A stretch of 64,000 nucleotides of DNA from Phragmites australis (taxonomy: Eukaryota > Streptophyta > Magnoliopsida > Poales > Poaceae), in contig NC_084927.1 of the NCBI RefSeq assembly GCF_958298935.1, forward strand, positions 31,198,001-31,262,000. The letters are read 5' to 3'. Below, piece after piece: positions 14,021 through 25,745 of the stretch. The position numbers were made by a program, and so were the translations under genes. Within the stretch, counting starts at the first letter, position 1. Every line of letters begins with the position of its first letter. A model generated the notes under the pieces. It had not been told where the DNA came from. It ran no database searches and saw only the letters and a list, made by a program, of their open reading frames with translations.

Positions 14021-14689
14021 ACACCTGAAAAGGGTCCTAATTCTGTAGGAATCCATATGCTCTCTTATTTCGTCTCGCACCACTTATATTGTACCATACG
14101 ATTAGAGTAAGAGAGAACACATATAAACTTACGTGCAGTATATGATGAGGTCGAAAAATTCTTAGCACATTCGCTCGGGGAAAACTGCCGGTCCAAAGCT
14201 GCAGCTGCTCTTAGCTGACCGATCTGCCCACAGCTCAAAAGATTGAAAAACGGTTGGACCGTGCTCTCATGTGAAAGCAGCTGGCAGCAGTACTTCTTCA
14301 AAGAGTTCCAGTGTTATCGGTTTAAGCCCTGGGTTTTTTTCATGGATTGTTAGGATCTAGATTTTTTAGTGAAATTTTTCTCACTAAATTATAGATTGTA
14401 GAATTTTGCAGTACAATATAGATTATAAATTGTAAGAATCTGTTCTTAGATTATAACCATTTATTTATACTTTTATTTTTAGAGTTAAAATCTGTAATCA
14501 AAATAAAAAACAAACAGTCTCAGTCATGTACAGTCCATAGTATTATCAGAAGGAAAAAGGAAAAGTACGGGTGTACAGCATACAAGGGGTCGGTGATGCA
14601 TCCAACGACCGGGGCCATCGCCCATTTTTACCCGTGCAGAAATTCCGTAAAAGTTCAAGCAGGAAGGGAATGGAACGCCGCAGCACTCT

Positions 14690-14966
14690 ACAAAATTGCA
14701 AACTCGAATAGAATCGACCGGGAGGTAAAAAAAGGACAGATCTAGATTAAGTTTGCTGCAGATTCAGAGCTTTGTCTATGCGTACTCTGAACAATCTTCT
14801 ATCATCTCTGTATTTGTATATTACCCCACAAAATTGCAAACTCGAATAGAATCGACCGGGAGGTAAAAAAAAGGACAGATCTAGATTAAGTTTGCTGCAG
14901 ATGCAGAGCTTTGTCTATGCGTACTCTGAACAATCTTCTCTCATCTCTGTATTTGTATATTACCCC
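14690..14966. repeat. 138-bp tandem duplication
   Basis: Copy one is 14690-14827 and copy two 14828-14966; both begin ACAAAATTGCAAACTCG and end TATTACCCC. They differ by one added A in a poly-A run and a couple of substitutions, so the duplication is recent. No reading frame is apparent. Confidence 0.92.
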
Positions 14967-15014
14967 GAGGAGCATTCAAGTCACGTCATAGGAAACAGTA
15001 CTAAATTTATATTA

Positions 15015-15232
15015 CTTCTGTTTCAGTTTACTTGACACTATCTTTTATTGAAGTAAATTTGTTTGTATATTTTTTAAAAGAATTTATAGATATTTAAAAC
15101 TTTTATATTATTAGATTTATCATAAAAAGATTACTAGTATTGTATATTTTTAAATATCTATAAATCTTTTTTAGAAAAATGTTTGATCAAATTTGTTATA
15201 GTAAAAAATAGTGACAAATAAACTGAAAAAAG
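15015..15232. mobile_element. Stowaway-like MITE
   Basis: It has inverted ends CTTCTGTTTCAGTTTACTTG (left) and the complement of CTTTTTTCAGTTTATTTG (right), and TA on both sides, as expected for a Tc1/mariner-type target duplication. The interior is an almost complete hairpin around position 15120. Length is 218 bp with no coding capacity. Confidence 0.75.
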
Positions 15233-15239
15233 TATTTGG

Positions 15240-15919
15240 ATGCTCTTGGTCTGCAGTCTGTAGTAACAAGCACCTTGTTTGCCCCAACGACCTCCAAGTG
15301 GTAAGGCAGAGGAGTTTTACTCTGTTTTTCCGATGCTTTATTTTTAGGAAGCATTTTTTTATGATGTTTTAGAAGTGGGTAAGTATTTTTTGTTTATTTT
15401 TAGGAGGAAATAGCCATATTACTTTAAAGAAGAAGAAAGCACCCAAATTCGAGTCTGAGTGCTTTGATTTATTAAGTGTCATGTCATTTAAGGAAGAAGC
15501 ATATACATATATTTTATTGCATTTATAAGAATCAATATATTCCTTAAAAAAGAGTCATGGTCTTCTATTCTAAAAGAAAGAAATATTTATGACTCCCCCT
15601 CTTTAGTTTTTTTTCATGCTCCATTTTGTGAGTATCAGTGAGACTAATCCAGAATGCAGTTCCATTGCTAAAAGTGATGACTCATACATCTGTCTTTGAA
15701 GATGGTAGAATCACTAGCTTCAGGTCGTTGGTGGGAGCCCTCAACCGGCGTCAGACGATGAGTTAGCGGACGCGCTATACCTAGTCTTATGTAGGATGGA
15801 CGTGTAATATCAATAAATATCTATAAATTCATACTAATACAACTTAAATTAGTTAACTAGTTATTTTAACTGGTTAGTTAATTAAATTATACTAATATAG
15901 ATCTATAGATCGCTCTACG
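15240..15919. other. Intergenic stretch without a recognisable gene
   Basis: AT-rich sequence with scattered homopolymers. I see no conserved reading frame, RNA gene or clear element ends. Confidence 0.5.
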
Positions 15920-15926
15920 CTAGGTA

Positions 15927-16349
15927 CTAAAATTCCCACGAGGGATGCACGAACCGCATTCGCCTGAAGCCGCCGCACCAACACCACCAGGCGGTGCTGT
16001 CAGGGCGAGGGCGCCGCCCAGGGTCGACGGCCTGGTCGAGGTCCTCCTCGATGATGATGCGCAGCATAGACGAGAACACGGGGACATGAGGCCGCAGAGC
16101 TCGCTCACACGTCGGGGACAGCCACCGTCTCCCACCCGCGCTCCTCCTCGTGATTCCACCAGCGCGCCTGCAGCACGGTGCCCACGTTTCGCGACAAGTA
16201 GGCCAGCCTATCAGCGCGCACCGGCACACAAGCATACTGTCTGCCGTCCACGGCATCATCTCACCATGGGCGCCACCATGGATCACCACCAGCACCGGCA
16301 GCTGGATCTCCTGATCCCGCCATGGACTGCCTTGCCGCCGAGCACCCAA
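15927..16349 (-). pseudogene. GC-rich possible gene fragment, carboxylesterase-like (weak)
   Basis: A short GC-rich island in AT-rich DNA. On the minus strand one frame reads LPVLVVIHGGAHGEMMPWTADSM, which resembles the HGG oxyanion-hole region of plant carboxylesterases. The frame then drifts: plausible residues occur in two other frames downstream, suggesting frameshifts. No intron sites or start context are convincing. It may be a captured or decayed gene fragment; the family assignment is weak. Confidence 0.25.
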
Positions 16350-16539
16350 GAATTACCAAGTAAATTCCGATCGATCTGCTAGCTAGCTAACTAGCCAGGT
16401 ATACGCTAGCCTTACATGCTTTATATATGCACACATTGCATGCCATGGCTAGTGTTGATGACAATATTTGATATCTAAAGTGGTAATTGCAATGATGATT
16501 ATCAGTTTAATGGAATATTATTGAACCTAATCGAATGCG

Positions 16540-17330
16540 TGGGAGTTGTTGTACCGAACAAGTGGTCTCTGACGGAGTGATCTTCGAGCAGGTGATTTTT
16601 GGCTATGGTTATCCCTGACTAGGTGATCTCTGGCTATGTTATCCCTGATCATGTGATCTCCAGCTATGGTTATCCTCGATCAGGTGGTGTCTAGCTAAGT
16701 CGATCTCTAACTAAAGTGAACTCTGAGCACATGGTCTTCGAGCAGTCTGGTCGAGCTTCGAGCACGTTGGTCTCCAAACAGAAATTGATCAAATTCGAGC
16801 ATGAGGATTCTGAACAGATGGTCGGACCGAGCGGTGACTGATCGAATTTCGAGCACATGGTTGGACCAAGCAGGCGATACGTGAGCAAGTGTTCGAGTCG
16901 AGCAGGTAGTCGAGTACAAGAAGGCCGAACTGCGGACGAGTCGAGCAGGTAGTCGAGTCCAAGAAGGCCGAATTACGCAATAAAGGATATTCGGATGGAT
17001 ATATGGGAACATGCGAGATCAAGTCAGAAAGATATATCAATTGTAGAAAGTTTAGAGATTAAAAGGTATAGCCGAATCATATCTATAAGTCTGGTTCAGT
17101 TTGAATTAGAGTCTTGATCTTTTACGACTAAGACTTATCACCCTTTAAATATAAGAGCATCATGGTTGATTGAAAAAAAATCCGATCGATCAAACACAAT
17201 TTACATCACCTTTTGTTTTTACCTCTTTTGCATAGATCCTATAGTCACATTCTCTTTTCCAATCTACATTGCTACCTATTTTTTATCTCGACGACTAAGA
17301 ACAAGCCGTCGGCCATCTGCGCTTTGATAG
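16540..17330. repeat. Minisatellite-like array, possibly part of an LTR
   Basis: 16560-16690 holds variants of GTGATCTCTGGCTATGGTTA, and 16700-16970 holds variants of TCGAGCAGGTAGTCGAGT. The latter includes a 42-44 base near-perfect duplication between about 16900 and 16976. The style (TGGTCGAG units followed by a TATAAG-like box near 17150) resembles the region at 60900-61140, which also looks like LTR sequence. No open gene is present. Confidence 0.5.
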
Positions 17331-18960
17331 GTCTCTCCCGAGCATGGGTGATGATGAAGATCCGATGACATAGTGCCATGACCATGACTAGGGTATCCTG
17401 GGTGCTTGAAAGGATCGGTGACGTCCTAAGAGAGAGATGGAGATCAATTAGGACACCTAAAACTAATCGGCTCCAAAAACTTCACAGAACAAATCTATAT
17501 CAATTTCTATCTAGATGTGCTCTACGTTCATCTAGTGTGTCTACTTAGCGTTCAAAAATATTTGCAACCTATAGCCAATCCTAGCAAACTACTTAGGAAA
17601 GTAAATATGCAAAGGTAGATTGTAAGTATGTAAATGCAAAAACGTAAAGAAGGTAGAGAGAGTAAATTTGGTATAAGTGATTTTTATCCCATGATATCGA
17701 TGGCATAAACGTCACCCCTAATCCACGTTGGAGCAATCACTTAGGCTATAGCTCCCATATGGCACCCGATCATGACCCTTGAGCCACTTAGACCTCAAGT
17801 AGGTTAAGCCACCAAGACACAATGGCAAGATCTCATCATAAGCCTCTCTTCCAATCACTTGCCGCTGTCTTCACTTCGGAGCTTGAGCCACCAAGGCAAG
17901 AGTCTCTGTTTCACCGTACAAGCATCTTGCCGCCGCTTCACATAAAGTCGGAGGGTCAACAGGCATAAGCCACCAAGGTTCATGGTGCTGATGAGTCAAC
18001 AAAACTCTAAGGTGTCGATGTACCACTTAGTACAATATAGGATCACTCCTTGACCCCTTCTCTATGTAACAACACCTACCAATAACTCTTTCTAGCCCTA
18101 TTAGCACTAATCAATCCCTAATCTTGTGCTTAATCTCTTATATGATCACTTGTAGTACTTTGGTGACTTGAATGCCTTCTCGAGTGTATATGAGCTTCAT
18201 CGGACTCCTGCACACTCAAATGACCAAATGAGGGGTATTTATAGCCTCAAACCCGCGCATTAGCCGTTTCTCCAACGGTCACAAAAGACTATGAACACCG
18301 GATGATCCAGCGTTTAGAACAGCACAAATATCAGATCATCTGGTGTGTATAGCAATAGAAAACTAGTCGTTAGAACCTCACTCAAACACATTGTGAACAC
18401 TAGATATTTCAGCGTTAATTTGAACCCCATTGTCGGACTATCCGGTGTGTATACTTCAGCAGACTAAGCCACTTCTCCTATATTGTTCATTGTCCGACGT
18501 GTAGATCTTCAGGACACCGGAACATCCGACATGTACAACCACACCAAACTAACCGTTGAGACATTCTCCTGAAAAATGCTCCAATGCAAACATCCTGCGT
18601 GTACACCTCCGAGCACCGGACCATCTGTCGTGTCGATATTCAGTCTTCAATAGTTTTCCGGAGAAATGCTCTGGTATGTATGTTCTCTTTGAGTGTCGGA
18701 CCATCCGGTGTGTATAAATTTTCTACACCAAAATATTCCTCCTGAAAATTGCTCTGGTGTGAATATCTTGCTAAATACTGGACCATCCGGAGTAGTATTT
18801 ATTTTCTTCTCTGAGCTGAAAAAAAAATACTCTGGTGTGTATAACTTTTAAAGCACCAGACCATCTAGTGTTAACAATTTTTTCTGAACTCATCCAATTC
18901 AATACTTCTTGAGTTCAACTTCAATGACTTCTTCATGTATTATATCATGAGATATAAAAA
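17330..18960. repeat. High-copy-type grass repeat with CCGGACCATCCGGTG-like units
   Basis: From about 18290 to 18870 at least ten degenerate copies of a palindromic unit close to CACCGGACCATCCGGTGTGT recur at irregular 60-70 base spacing. The preceding 17690-18250 has repeated phrases such as GAGCCACCAAGGCAAG. A second array of the same unit lies at 41330-41780. No gene is visible. The transposon class is not certain. Confidence 0.55.
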
Positions 18961-19210
18961 ATATATATTTGACAAATATATTAATTTTATTAACTTTAAT
19001 ATCATTAATTATCAAAATCACGTACATAAAAAAATCATATTCACTACCGTGCTACTCGTCGAATATGACAAATAAAATATTGAGTGTTCCGCGCATCATC
19101 TTTTCGCATCAACAGCTAGCTAATCCGGACCGGAGTCCTCCTGACTAGTTTAGTTTACTTAATTGCGGCGCACGATTGAAACAAGATGAAATGAGCAATA
19201 GGCATGGACC

Positions 19211-19423
19211 TGTATATAAAACCCGCAGGGCACGCAGCATAAGAGATCGAGGCAACCACAATCTTATCTCGCTATATTGCTCTTCGAAATGCCACTGCCT
19301 ATACGGAGTGTCGGCGACATAGCAGGCATGGACACATCACACACACATGTACCTCGGCGACGACAGGATGAATCATCCGCATGCCGTCTAAATCTTGAAC
19401 GGAAAAAGAATGATCTAGAGTAG
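19211..19423 (+). other. TATA box with a 44-codon open frame (candidate small gene)
   Basis: A good TATA box, TATATAAAACCC, begins near 19213. About 75 bases downstream an ATG at 19289 opens 44 codons (start MPLPIRSVGDIAGMDTSHTH) ending at a TAG at 19421-19423. The frame ends about 135 bases from the stop codon of the convergent actin-depolymerizing factor gene. I recognise no family. It could be the 5' scrap of a lost gene or a chance frame near a stray TATA box. Confidence 0.25.
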
Positions 19424-19558
19424 TTTACACGGAGTAAGAGATCGAACTCTGGCACCGATCGACGGTGTAAAACGGCACAAGGGTACAGGCAGTCGGGCAC
19501 GAACCGATCGACGCAATACAGCCTTGTTCCTGGGGCATGTCGCGCGCGCGGCTTCTCT

Positions 19559-20176
19559 TCAGAGGGCTCGCGCCTTGACGATGTCCATGCTCATCTCGCT
19601 CGGGTCCGTGGCCTGCAACTCCACCTGGATGCCGTCCAGCTCCCGCTTGAACCGGTCCTTGGAGCTCGCGTACAGCATCTTGCTCCTCACCCTCGACGTG
19701 TCCGGGGACCTGGGCAATGCAATGCGGATCCATCCATCGCTTCAGCAACATACCGATGAAGGAGCAGCGGTTGATGATTAGTTGGTTACCAGGAGACAAA
19801 GAAGATCTTGCTCTTCTGGCAGTTCTCGTCGGTGACGAAGTCGAAGTCGTACACGGCGTAGCGGCACTCGCTGGCGGGCATGGAGGCGGCGAAATCGTCG
19901 TAGGTGTCGCCCGGCTGCCCCAGCCTGTCCACCACCACCTGCTGCGTCTGCTCGTCGATCTTGAACGTGATGAACCGGAAGCTCCTCTTGGCCTTGAGGT
20001 CCTGGAACTTGTGCTTGCACTCGTCGCTCACGGCCATCCCCGACGCCGAGTTCGCCTTGCATTTGCAGCAACAAGAAGTAAAATTAAGCAGCAAATATTG
20101 CACGGCGTCACCATTAGCAATGTCCAATAAATCAAGTGTAAGATACTGATATATGAGACCACCAAGTACTCACCAT
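19559..20176 (-). CDS. ADF: Actin-depolymerizing factor (ADF/cofilin)
   Basis: Three exons on the minus strand: 20176-20174 (ATG only), 20055-19790 and 19709-19559, giving 139 aa, the standard plant ADF length. The first exon ending directly after the ATG is the conserved ADF gene structure. The protein is one ADF-homology domain: [10 protein letters not shown] at the N-terminus with the regulatory Ser6, the actin-binding helix [18 protein letters not shown], and [15 protein letters not shown] at the end. It severs and depolymerises actin filaments in the cytoplasm. All splice sites are GT..AG and in phase. A TATA-like CTATATTT lies near 20310, minus sense. The family is certain; which ADF paralogue it is cannot be settled by eye. 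Confidence 0.96.
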
Positions 20177-20499
20177 GGTTGATGGGTTTCTTTTCTTCCC
20201 ACAGCCGGGCTCGACGGTGGCGAGGAGGGGACCGGGAGGTGGTGCGCAATGGCGAAGGCGCGGACGGGGGCAAGATTTTCAAGGCCTGAAACGGAGGAGG
20301 GAGCAGGCGAAATATAGGAAACGGAGATCTGTGCATGGCATGTTGCGGCGCTATGCCACATTAGGAGTAGAGGGAGCGTTTGAGCAGGCACGTCCCCTCC
20401 TTCGCGCGGCATGCGCGCCACCACCCATCGCTTCAACAGGTTACGGCCTCTCCGGCTGGCTAGCCAGCAGAATATGAGGAACACTAATTTCTGTCATCT

Positions 20500-21385
20500 A
20501 TATCTATCTATACTTATTATCTAAACTATAAAATCACGAGGTAGAACAATCATATACATACTAAAAAAATATCCAGTAATAATCAACACCTTTAGATCTA
20601 TCAACATCTAACAAATTCAACAACCAAAATTTATTTATGATGTTTCATTCAATCTAATGGTCAAGAATAAGTTATCATTAACCATTGGAAATCCAATATC
20701 CATCTCAACAAGTATCCACGGGATTACTAAATTCTCAGATCTAAATCCAATAGCCAAAAGCTATATTTCCTATAAAATGCACGAGTTGTGATAGAACCAA
20801 ATGATCTCTACTGTCTACTGAATTGATCAAACGGTCACCGTACAGAGATCAAATGGTCCCTGTTTCTAAAAAAATATTTAATCTCATATTAGTTACCTTC
20901 TATATCTAGATGTCCAATAATTATCTTTTATACTTTTCTAAAAATACATTCAATCTCTTATTATTTATCTTTCATACTTAGACGTACAATATTTATCTTT
21001 TATACATTGCTATATTCTGAATTGATTTCACGTTTGTGAACACATGTGCAGTTGTTAGTCTTGTAAAATATATGAGTTGTGGTAGAACCGAACGATCTCC
21101 ACCGTCCACCCAAGTTGATCAAACGGTCATCATGCAAAGATTATCCCCATTCCTCTTTTAAAAATATATTTAATCTCATATTACTTATCTTCCATATATA
21201 GACGTATTTAATCTCATATATAGATATCTAATATTTCTCTTACATATATTTAAAAAATATATTCAATCTCACATTATTTATGTCTCATACTTAGTCACTC
21301 AATATTTACCTTCTATATATAAACATATAATATTTTTGTTACTATATCCTGAATTAATTTCACGTGTTTGCAGTTACTAGTATAT
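20500..21385. mobile_element. Helitron-like non-autonomous element (tentative)
   Basis: The left end TCTATACTTATTATCTAAAC resembles plant Helitron 5' ends (TC then TATACTATTA). Near the right side a short stem (CACGTG..) is followed by CAGTTACTAGT, resembling the hairpin plus CTAG 3' end. The interior repeats a block: GATCAAACGGTCACCGT near 20830 and GATCAAACGGTCATCAT near 21117, each followed by similar AT-rich text. No helicase is encoded. Confidence 0.4.
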
Positions 21386-22180
21386 AATAATATATAAAAA
21401 ATATGAGTTGATTTTTTATCTACGTCCACTTTATTGACTGTATCCACTACAATCAACATCCTCTTATTAACTCAATCAGACATCTGATATGGATTTGATG
21501 GTACGCTGTCCATCTAACAGCTAAGCCCGTATGGATCCGTCTCTCCTCCATCCCTACGCCCACACGGTTCCAGCAGGAGCAAAGCAAAAATTACGGGATC
21601 AATCGCCCCCAGCCGATCGGCAAATGGCAGCAAAGCGGAAATTACGGGATCTTATCTCCCTGGCCGATGGAATCTCGCCTCCCCTGTCGCTCTCTCCCTC
21701 CTTTTTATCACGCAGTTTCAAGTGACATGTAAAGAATTTGTTCTGCAAAAAAGTAAGATGATCAGATCTCACAATTTTTTTTATGTATTATATACTCTTG
21801 CTCACCGCTTGATGGACGAGGGGGGCTGGGCAGAGAAGCCCTATAATTTGTTTGGTTCAATTCCCAAAGAAACCAGGTGGGTTGGACCGAAGGAATCCGC
21901 AGATCTATTTTAGTTTAACTTAATCAATTAATTAATTTTTTTAACTAGATAAAAATGACTAGTTAGTTAATTAAATTATAATAACATAGATTCATGAATA
22001 TCTGTTGGTGGTCCACATCCATTCCTAAAAACAGAGTGTAGACAAATGCATCTTTTATGCATAGCTACGTGTGCTTAGGAAGAGACCATCTTTTATACTC
22101 ACTTCGGGGTGGTCAATCCTCATGGTATAAATCAAACTTGCCATATTATATCTCCTTGTAGCATTGCTGTTTGACTTACT
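21386..22180. other. Intergenic stretch, one unsupported open frame
   Basis: A GC-richer patch at 21530-21720 could encode 64 aa starting MDPSLLHPYAHTVP, with two similar internal phrases (KQKLRDQSPPADRQM and KRKLRDLISLADG). I do not recognise it, and there is no supporting splice or start evidence. The remainder holds no visible gene. Confidence 0.3.
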
Positions 22181-22400
22181 CCCTCAGTCCAAAGATACGA
22201 TCCGTGCGTGTTTTCAGAAAATTTAAACTTTATATATGTCGATCAACACAGTCAAATTATAAGTGTGTATAAAAGTTATACAACTATATTCATATTTCAA
22301 ATTGCTTTCACATTATATTAGTTTTGAAGCTATAAATGATAAATCATATGAGAAAATAATAATCAAAGTCTAATTTTAAAGACTGAACAAAAAGAAAATA
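22181..22400. mobile_element. Stowaway-like MITE, CTCCCTCAGTCC family
   Basis: It starts TACTCCCTCAGTCC and carries the interior phrases GTCAAATTATAAGTGTGTAT, TTTTGAAGCTATAAATGATA and TCTAATTTTAAAGAC, which also occur in the degraded elements at 13620-14020. The right end is not sharply defined. No coding content. Confidence 0.55.
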
Positions 22401-22484
22401 TGAAGAGTGTTCTTCATATTTCCTTGCATGTTACTTCGTGGGGGATAATATGAAGTGTTATTTGGTAAAAAAAAATAAAAATTG

Positions 22485-22583
22485 GAAGATTATGTTCATC
22501 TTATTGGTCGAACTGGCAGAGCTGGAGCAAAAGGAAAAACTTACATGTTGATAAATCCAGGAAATAGCTTTACAACGATCTGA
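22485..22583 (+). pseudogene. DEAD-box RNA helicase fragment (motif VI)
   Basis: The plus strand encodes EDYVHLIGRTGRAGAKGKTY followed by MLINPGNSFTTI and a stop at 22581. HxIGRTGRAG is motif VI of DEAD-box ATP-dependent RNA helicases, in its normal context. Nothing else of the helicase is present on either side, so this is an isolated fragment, probably one exon left from a transposition or duplication. Its 3' side faces the 3' end of the zinc-knuckle gene. Confidence 0.75.
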
Positions 22584-22728
22584 AGAACAGCCAGAGGTAC
22601 CAAATTGATCATTTTCAAAAAGCACTTAGTTGGAAGATAAATTCTCATGGTAAATTACACGAAGGCGCCCCTCAATAAATGTAGTTCAGAAGGATCCTTC
22701 GTATCGTAAGCTACAAAATTTTCATTCT

Positions 22729-24804
22729 TTAACCAAAGAATTTTACAACTTTCGGAGCTTGCTTAACTTTTGCCTTTGTGTTGGCGTTCTTCTCATCATT
22801 TCCGGTCCCTGTTGCTGATTTTGAACTTGGTTGCTTTGCCTTTTTCGATTTGGTGGGTTTTGGCTCTTCTTCTTCAATGAAATCGTCTTCAAGATCATCT
22901 CCACCATGGAGAACGGCACGGCCTTCCTGATAGTGTTCTTCCATATTGATATCTGAAATAAGCATACCAAATAAACCAGTGAATAGCATTCCTGTACTGG
23001 ACAACTACAGCAGAAGTTCAGCTGCATCAACTTACTGACCATCTCAAACTATAGTACAGCAGCATTTATCTCAGACTTTGGCATATGCATAGCCAGTAAT
23101 CATTATAAGAAGTAAAAAGCAACATTTCACCATACAGTGTGACATCATGCAGCCAACAGATGATTTTTGTTCATCTTTGACATTCCTATAAAAAATTATG
23201 TTCTCTAATAAAAGTATAAAACAAAGTAGTATGCCTCTAGAGATAAAGTAACTATAGATTCCTTTCCTGAATCACCACTCCACATAAATGGTAAAATTAT
23301 TTTGATTTCCAAATGCATCAAACAAGCGTATGGTGTATACATCCTATGAAAACACTTCGCATGCTTATTGTGGAGATTGGATGATAACAACAGGTAAATC
23401 GAATATATAAAGCAATCAAAAGAACATTCCAAATGCTAACCAATGCTCCAAATTTTGAGAATGTGTCAAAACTACTTGTGGTATTACAAATATATGTTAA
23501 GGCAGTTGATAGTTGTGGTTAACTTACCATCATCTCTGGAGGATAACAAATCTTGTTCCCCTTTAGTTGGACAATGCTTCGCCAAGTGCGTAACTTCACC
23601 ACATATCTTACAACAACCACCCTAATAAATATAGAGAGAGTTTACATTCGCATGCAATCAAGCCTTCAACAAAATAAAAGAAATATATAACAAGTGGTAG
23701 TCTCAAGTACCAACATTAACAAAAGCAATAAAAGAAACTTTTGATATTAACAAGCTGATTGATGTCTCTAACATGATTTTCAACAGATTTCTGCCCAAGG
23801 ATAGGCATGTGCCTTGTGCAGGATCACCAGGATAATAGAATTAGAGCATGAGGGACTATAAATTTTATTCAGACTATTAAGGGTCTAATAGTCAAAGGTA
23901 TTAGAGCAATCTCCTAGTCCTAGGGTTTCCCTTATATACCTCTATATATAGTGCCCATTGGGCCTCAATGTATCTATCCATCGTTTGTGCAATCCATACA
24001 AAGTTAACAGACTTGATACAAGTACAGCAAACCAGCAAACTGTTTCTGTATGTCTGAATTCTGAACAAAGACAACCTTCACAGCAAAATGTATCAATAGT
24101 TGTTTTGTTGTAGTTTAGAGGCTGATTGGATAGAACTCCTCAAATGAGCTACTTATCAATTGTGTCTCATGCATTTTAAAGCTTAGCTATACATTTATTC
24201 ACATGATGCATTAGTATCCAAGAGAAAAAAGAAACTATCTCTGGTTCTCCCACGCTAGAGGTGTCACAGCAGCCAAACTAGTAAATAGGTAACGATCATG
24301 ACATGTTTGTTTCCAATAAGTTCTATACACAATTAAAACCCATGTGTTCTAATTTAAGTGCCTTGCATTAGCAATACCATGAGAACTGAGTAGGAATAAG
24401 GGAGTATAGTGAAATACCTTAGGATAAATGCCATGTTTGTTTTCTGGACAATTCTTGCTCAGGTGCCCTTGCTGTTTGCAGACAAAGCAGCTAGCAAACT
24501 TTGTACCCCCTGTATATAGAATCATGTTCATTGACTGAAACCACATAGATAACGATAACACAGCTAACAGGTTAGATAACCAGAAGATTTCTAAGATGGA
24601 TGAACGAGGATCACCATTTTCAATGGGCTTGCCGCCGAACACATCAGAACAGGGATCCCACCGCCGAGCAGGCGAACACATTAGAGCAAGGATCCCTCCG
24701 CCACCGAGCTGCCTCTTCCCCTCCCTCTCTCTGTTTCTGAAGGCACTCTGAGATCCCACTACTCCGCCTCTACCGTCAGTTTCAGGTTCAACCGCCCGCC
24801 TCAT
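22729..24804 (-). CDS. Chimeric zinc-knuckle (CCHC) protein, ZCCHC9-like C-terminal half with a new N-terminus
   Basis: Four minus-strand exons, 24804-24615, 24509-24418, 23621-23528 and 22952-22729, join in phase through GT..AG introns to 199 codons. Residues 71-84 (CFVCKQQGHLSKNC) and 98-111 (CKICGEVTHLAKHC) are two CX2CX4HX4C knuckles. An acidic EEEE-containing linker and a Lys-rich tail ending KVVKFFG follow, as in plant and animal ZCCHC9-type proteins that bind RNA. Full-length relatives have more knuckles upstream. Here homology starts abruptly at about residue 59 (KPIENGGTKFAS); the first 58 residues come from an unrelated GC-rich sequence containing the ATG. Either a truncated copy or a new chimeric gene; expression is unknown. 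Confidence 0.7.
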
Positions 24805-25215
24805 CTTTCCCTTCCTCTCTCTATTAATCTATTTCTATTTCCCTCCCTCTTTCCGTGCAACGCACCCCTCTTTTCTCGCGCACGCCTCTTTTCCCGCTCA
24901 CTTGCTATCTCGCCTTCATTGAATGGCGTCCGCATTGAGCTATTGGGTTCCAAAGCGACGCCTTATCGCACCTAGGCGACGCCACAACGCTCAAGGTGGA
25001 CGCCATACACCCGGATGGCAAGACGCTGCCGATGCCTAGAGACTGAACTCGCTTGGACGACTAGGCGACGCTTTAAAAAACATGCTACTTATACATCAAA
25101 ACAGTCACTTAGGGATTAGGACTAATTGACAAAGAATTGAAGACGAGTGGTAGAATAAATCCACTTAAAACTACTAGAATCAATGTCTAAGCAAAAAAAA
25201 AAAAGTGTAGAAACC
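24805..25215. other. 5' flank of the chimeric zinc-knuckle gene
   Basis: Pyrimidine-rich DNA (24830-24910, mostly C and T on the plus strand) adjoins the ATG. A patch at 24940-25075 repeats phrases such as GGCGACGCC and CTAGGCGACGC, which look like dispersed-repeat sequence. No other gene is visible. Confidence 0.35.
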
Positions 25216-25220
25216 ATCTC

Positions 25221-25745
25221 TAAGGGGTTGTTTGTTTTTTTTGACCCCAATATGCCAAGCCAAAATTTGGCCAAAGGCCAAATCAGGGCAGTGCTAAATT
25301 TTAGCTGTCAAAATAGTGTTTTGTTTCAAGCCAAGCCAAAATTTGGCCGGCCAAAAATTTTTGCCGACAATTTGGCCACCCGAGGGGGTTGTTTGGTTAG
25401 GAGACAAAGTGAGCCAAGCCAAATTTTGATCGTGCTATGAAAATTTAGCCTCCGTTTGGTTTAAGACCAAAATTTGGTCATGCTCCGAAAATTTGGCCGG
25501 CCAAAATTTTTCTATAGCGCTTCTGGGAAAATCTCGAGCTGCCAAATCGTCTGCCAAAATTTTTAGCCAGCCAAATTTTGGCTCGACCTCAAACCAAACG
25601 CCATTTTGACGACCAAATTTTGGCTGGTCTAAATTTTTCTATAGCATTTCTGGGTAAATCTTCTAAAACCAAACGGAGACCAAATTTTCAGAGCAAAATC
25701 AAAATTTGGCTAGACCCCCTTTGACCCTAACCAAACGGCCCCTTA
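25221..25745. mobile_element. Nested MITE-like element with CCAAACGG/CCGTTTGG ends
   Basis: The outer ends are inverted repeats, TAAGGGGTTGTTTG at the left and the complement of TAAGGGGCCGTTTGG at the right; the terminal TAA/TTA would fit a 3-bp Harbinger/Tourist-type target site. A second inverted pair lies inside (CTCCGTTTGGTTT near 25450 and AAACCAAACGGAG near 25665), so one element appears inserted in another. The interior is built of repeated CCAAAATTTGGCC palindromes. The right end abuts the serine racemase pseudogene. Confidence 0.6.
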
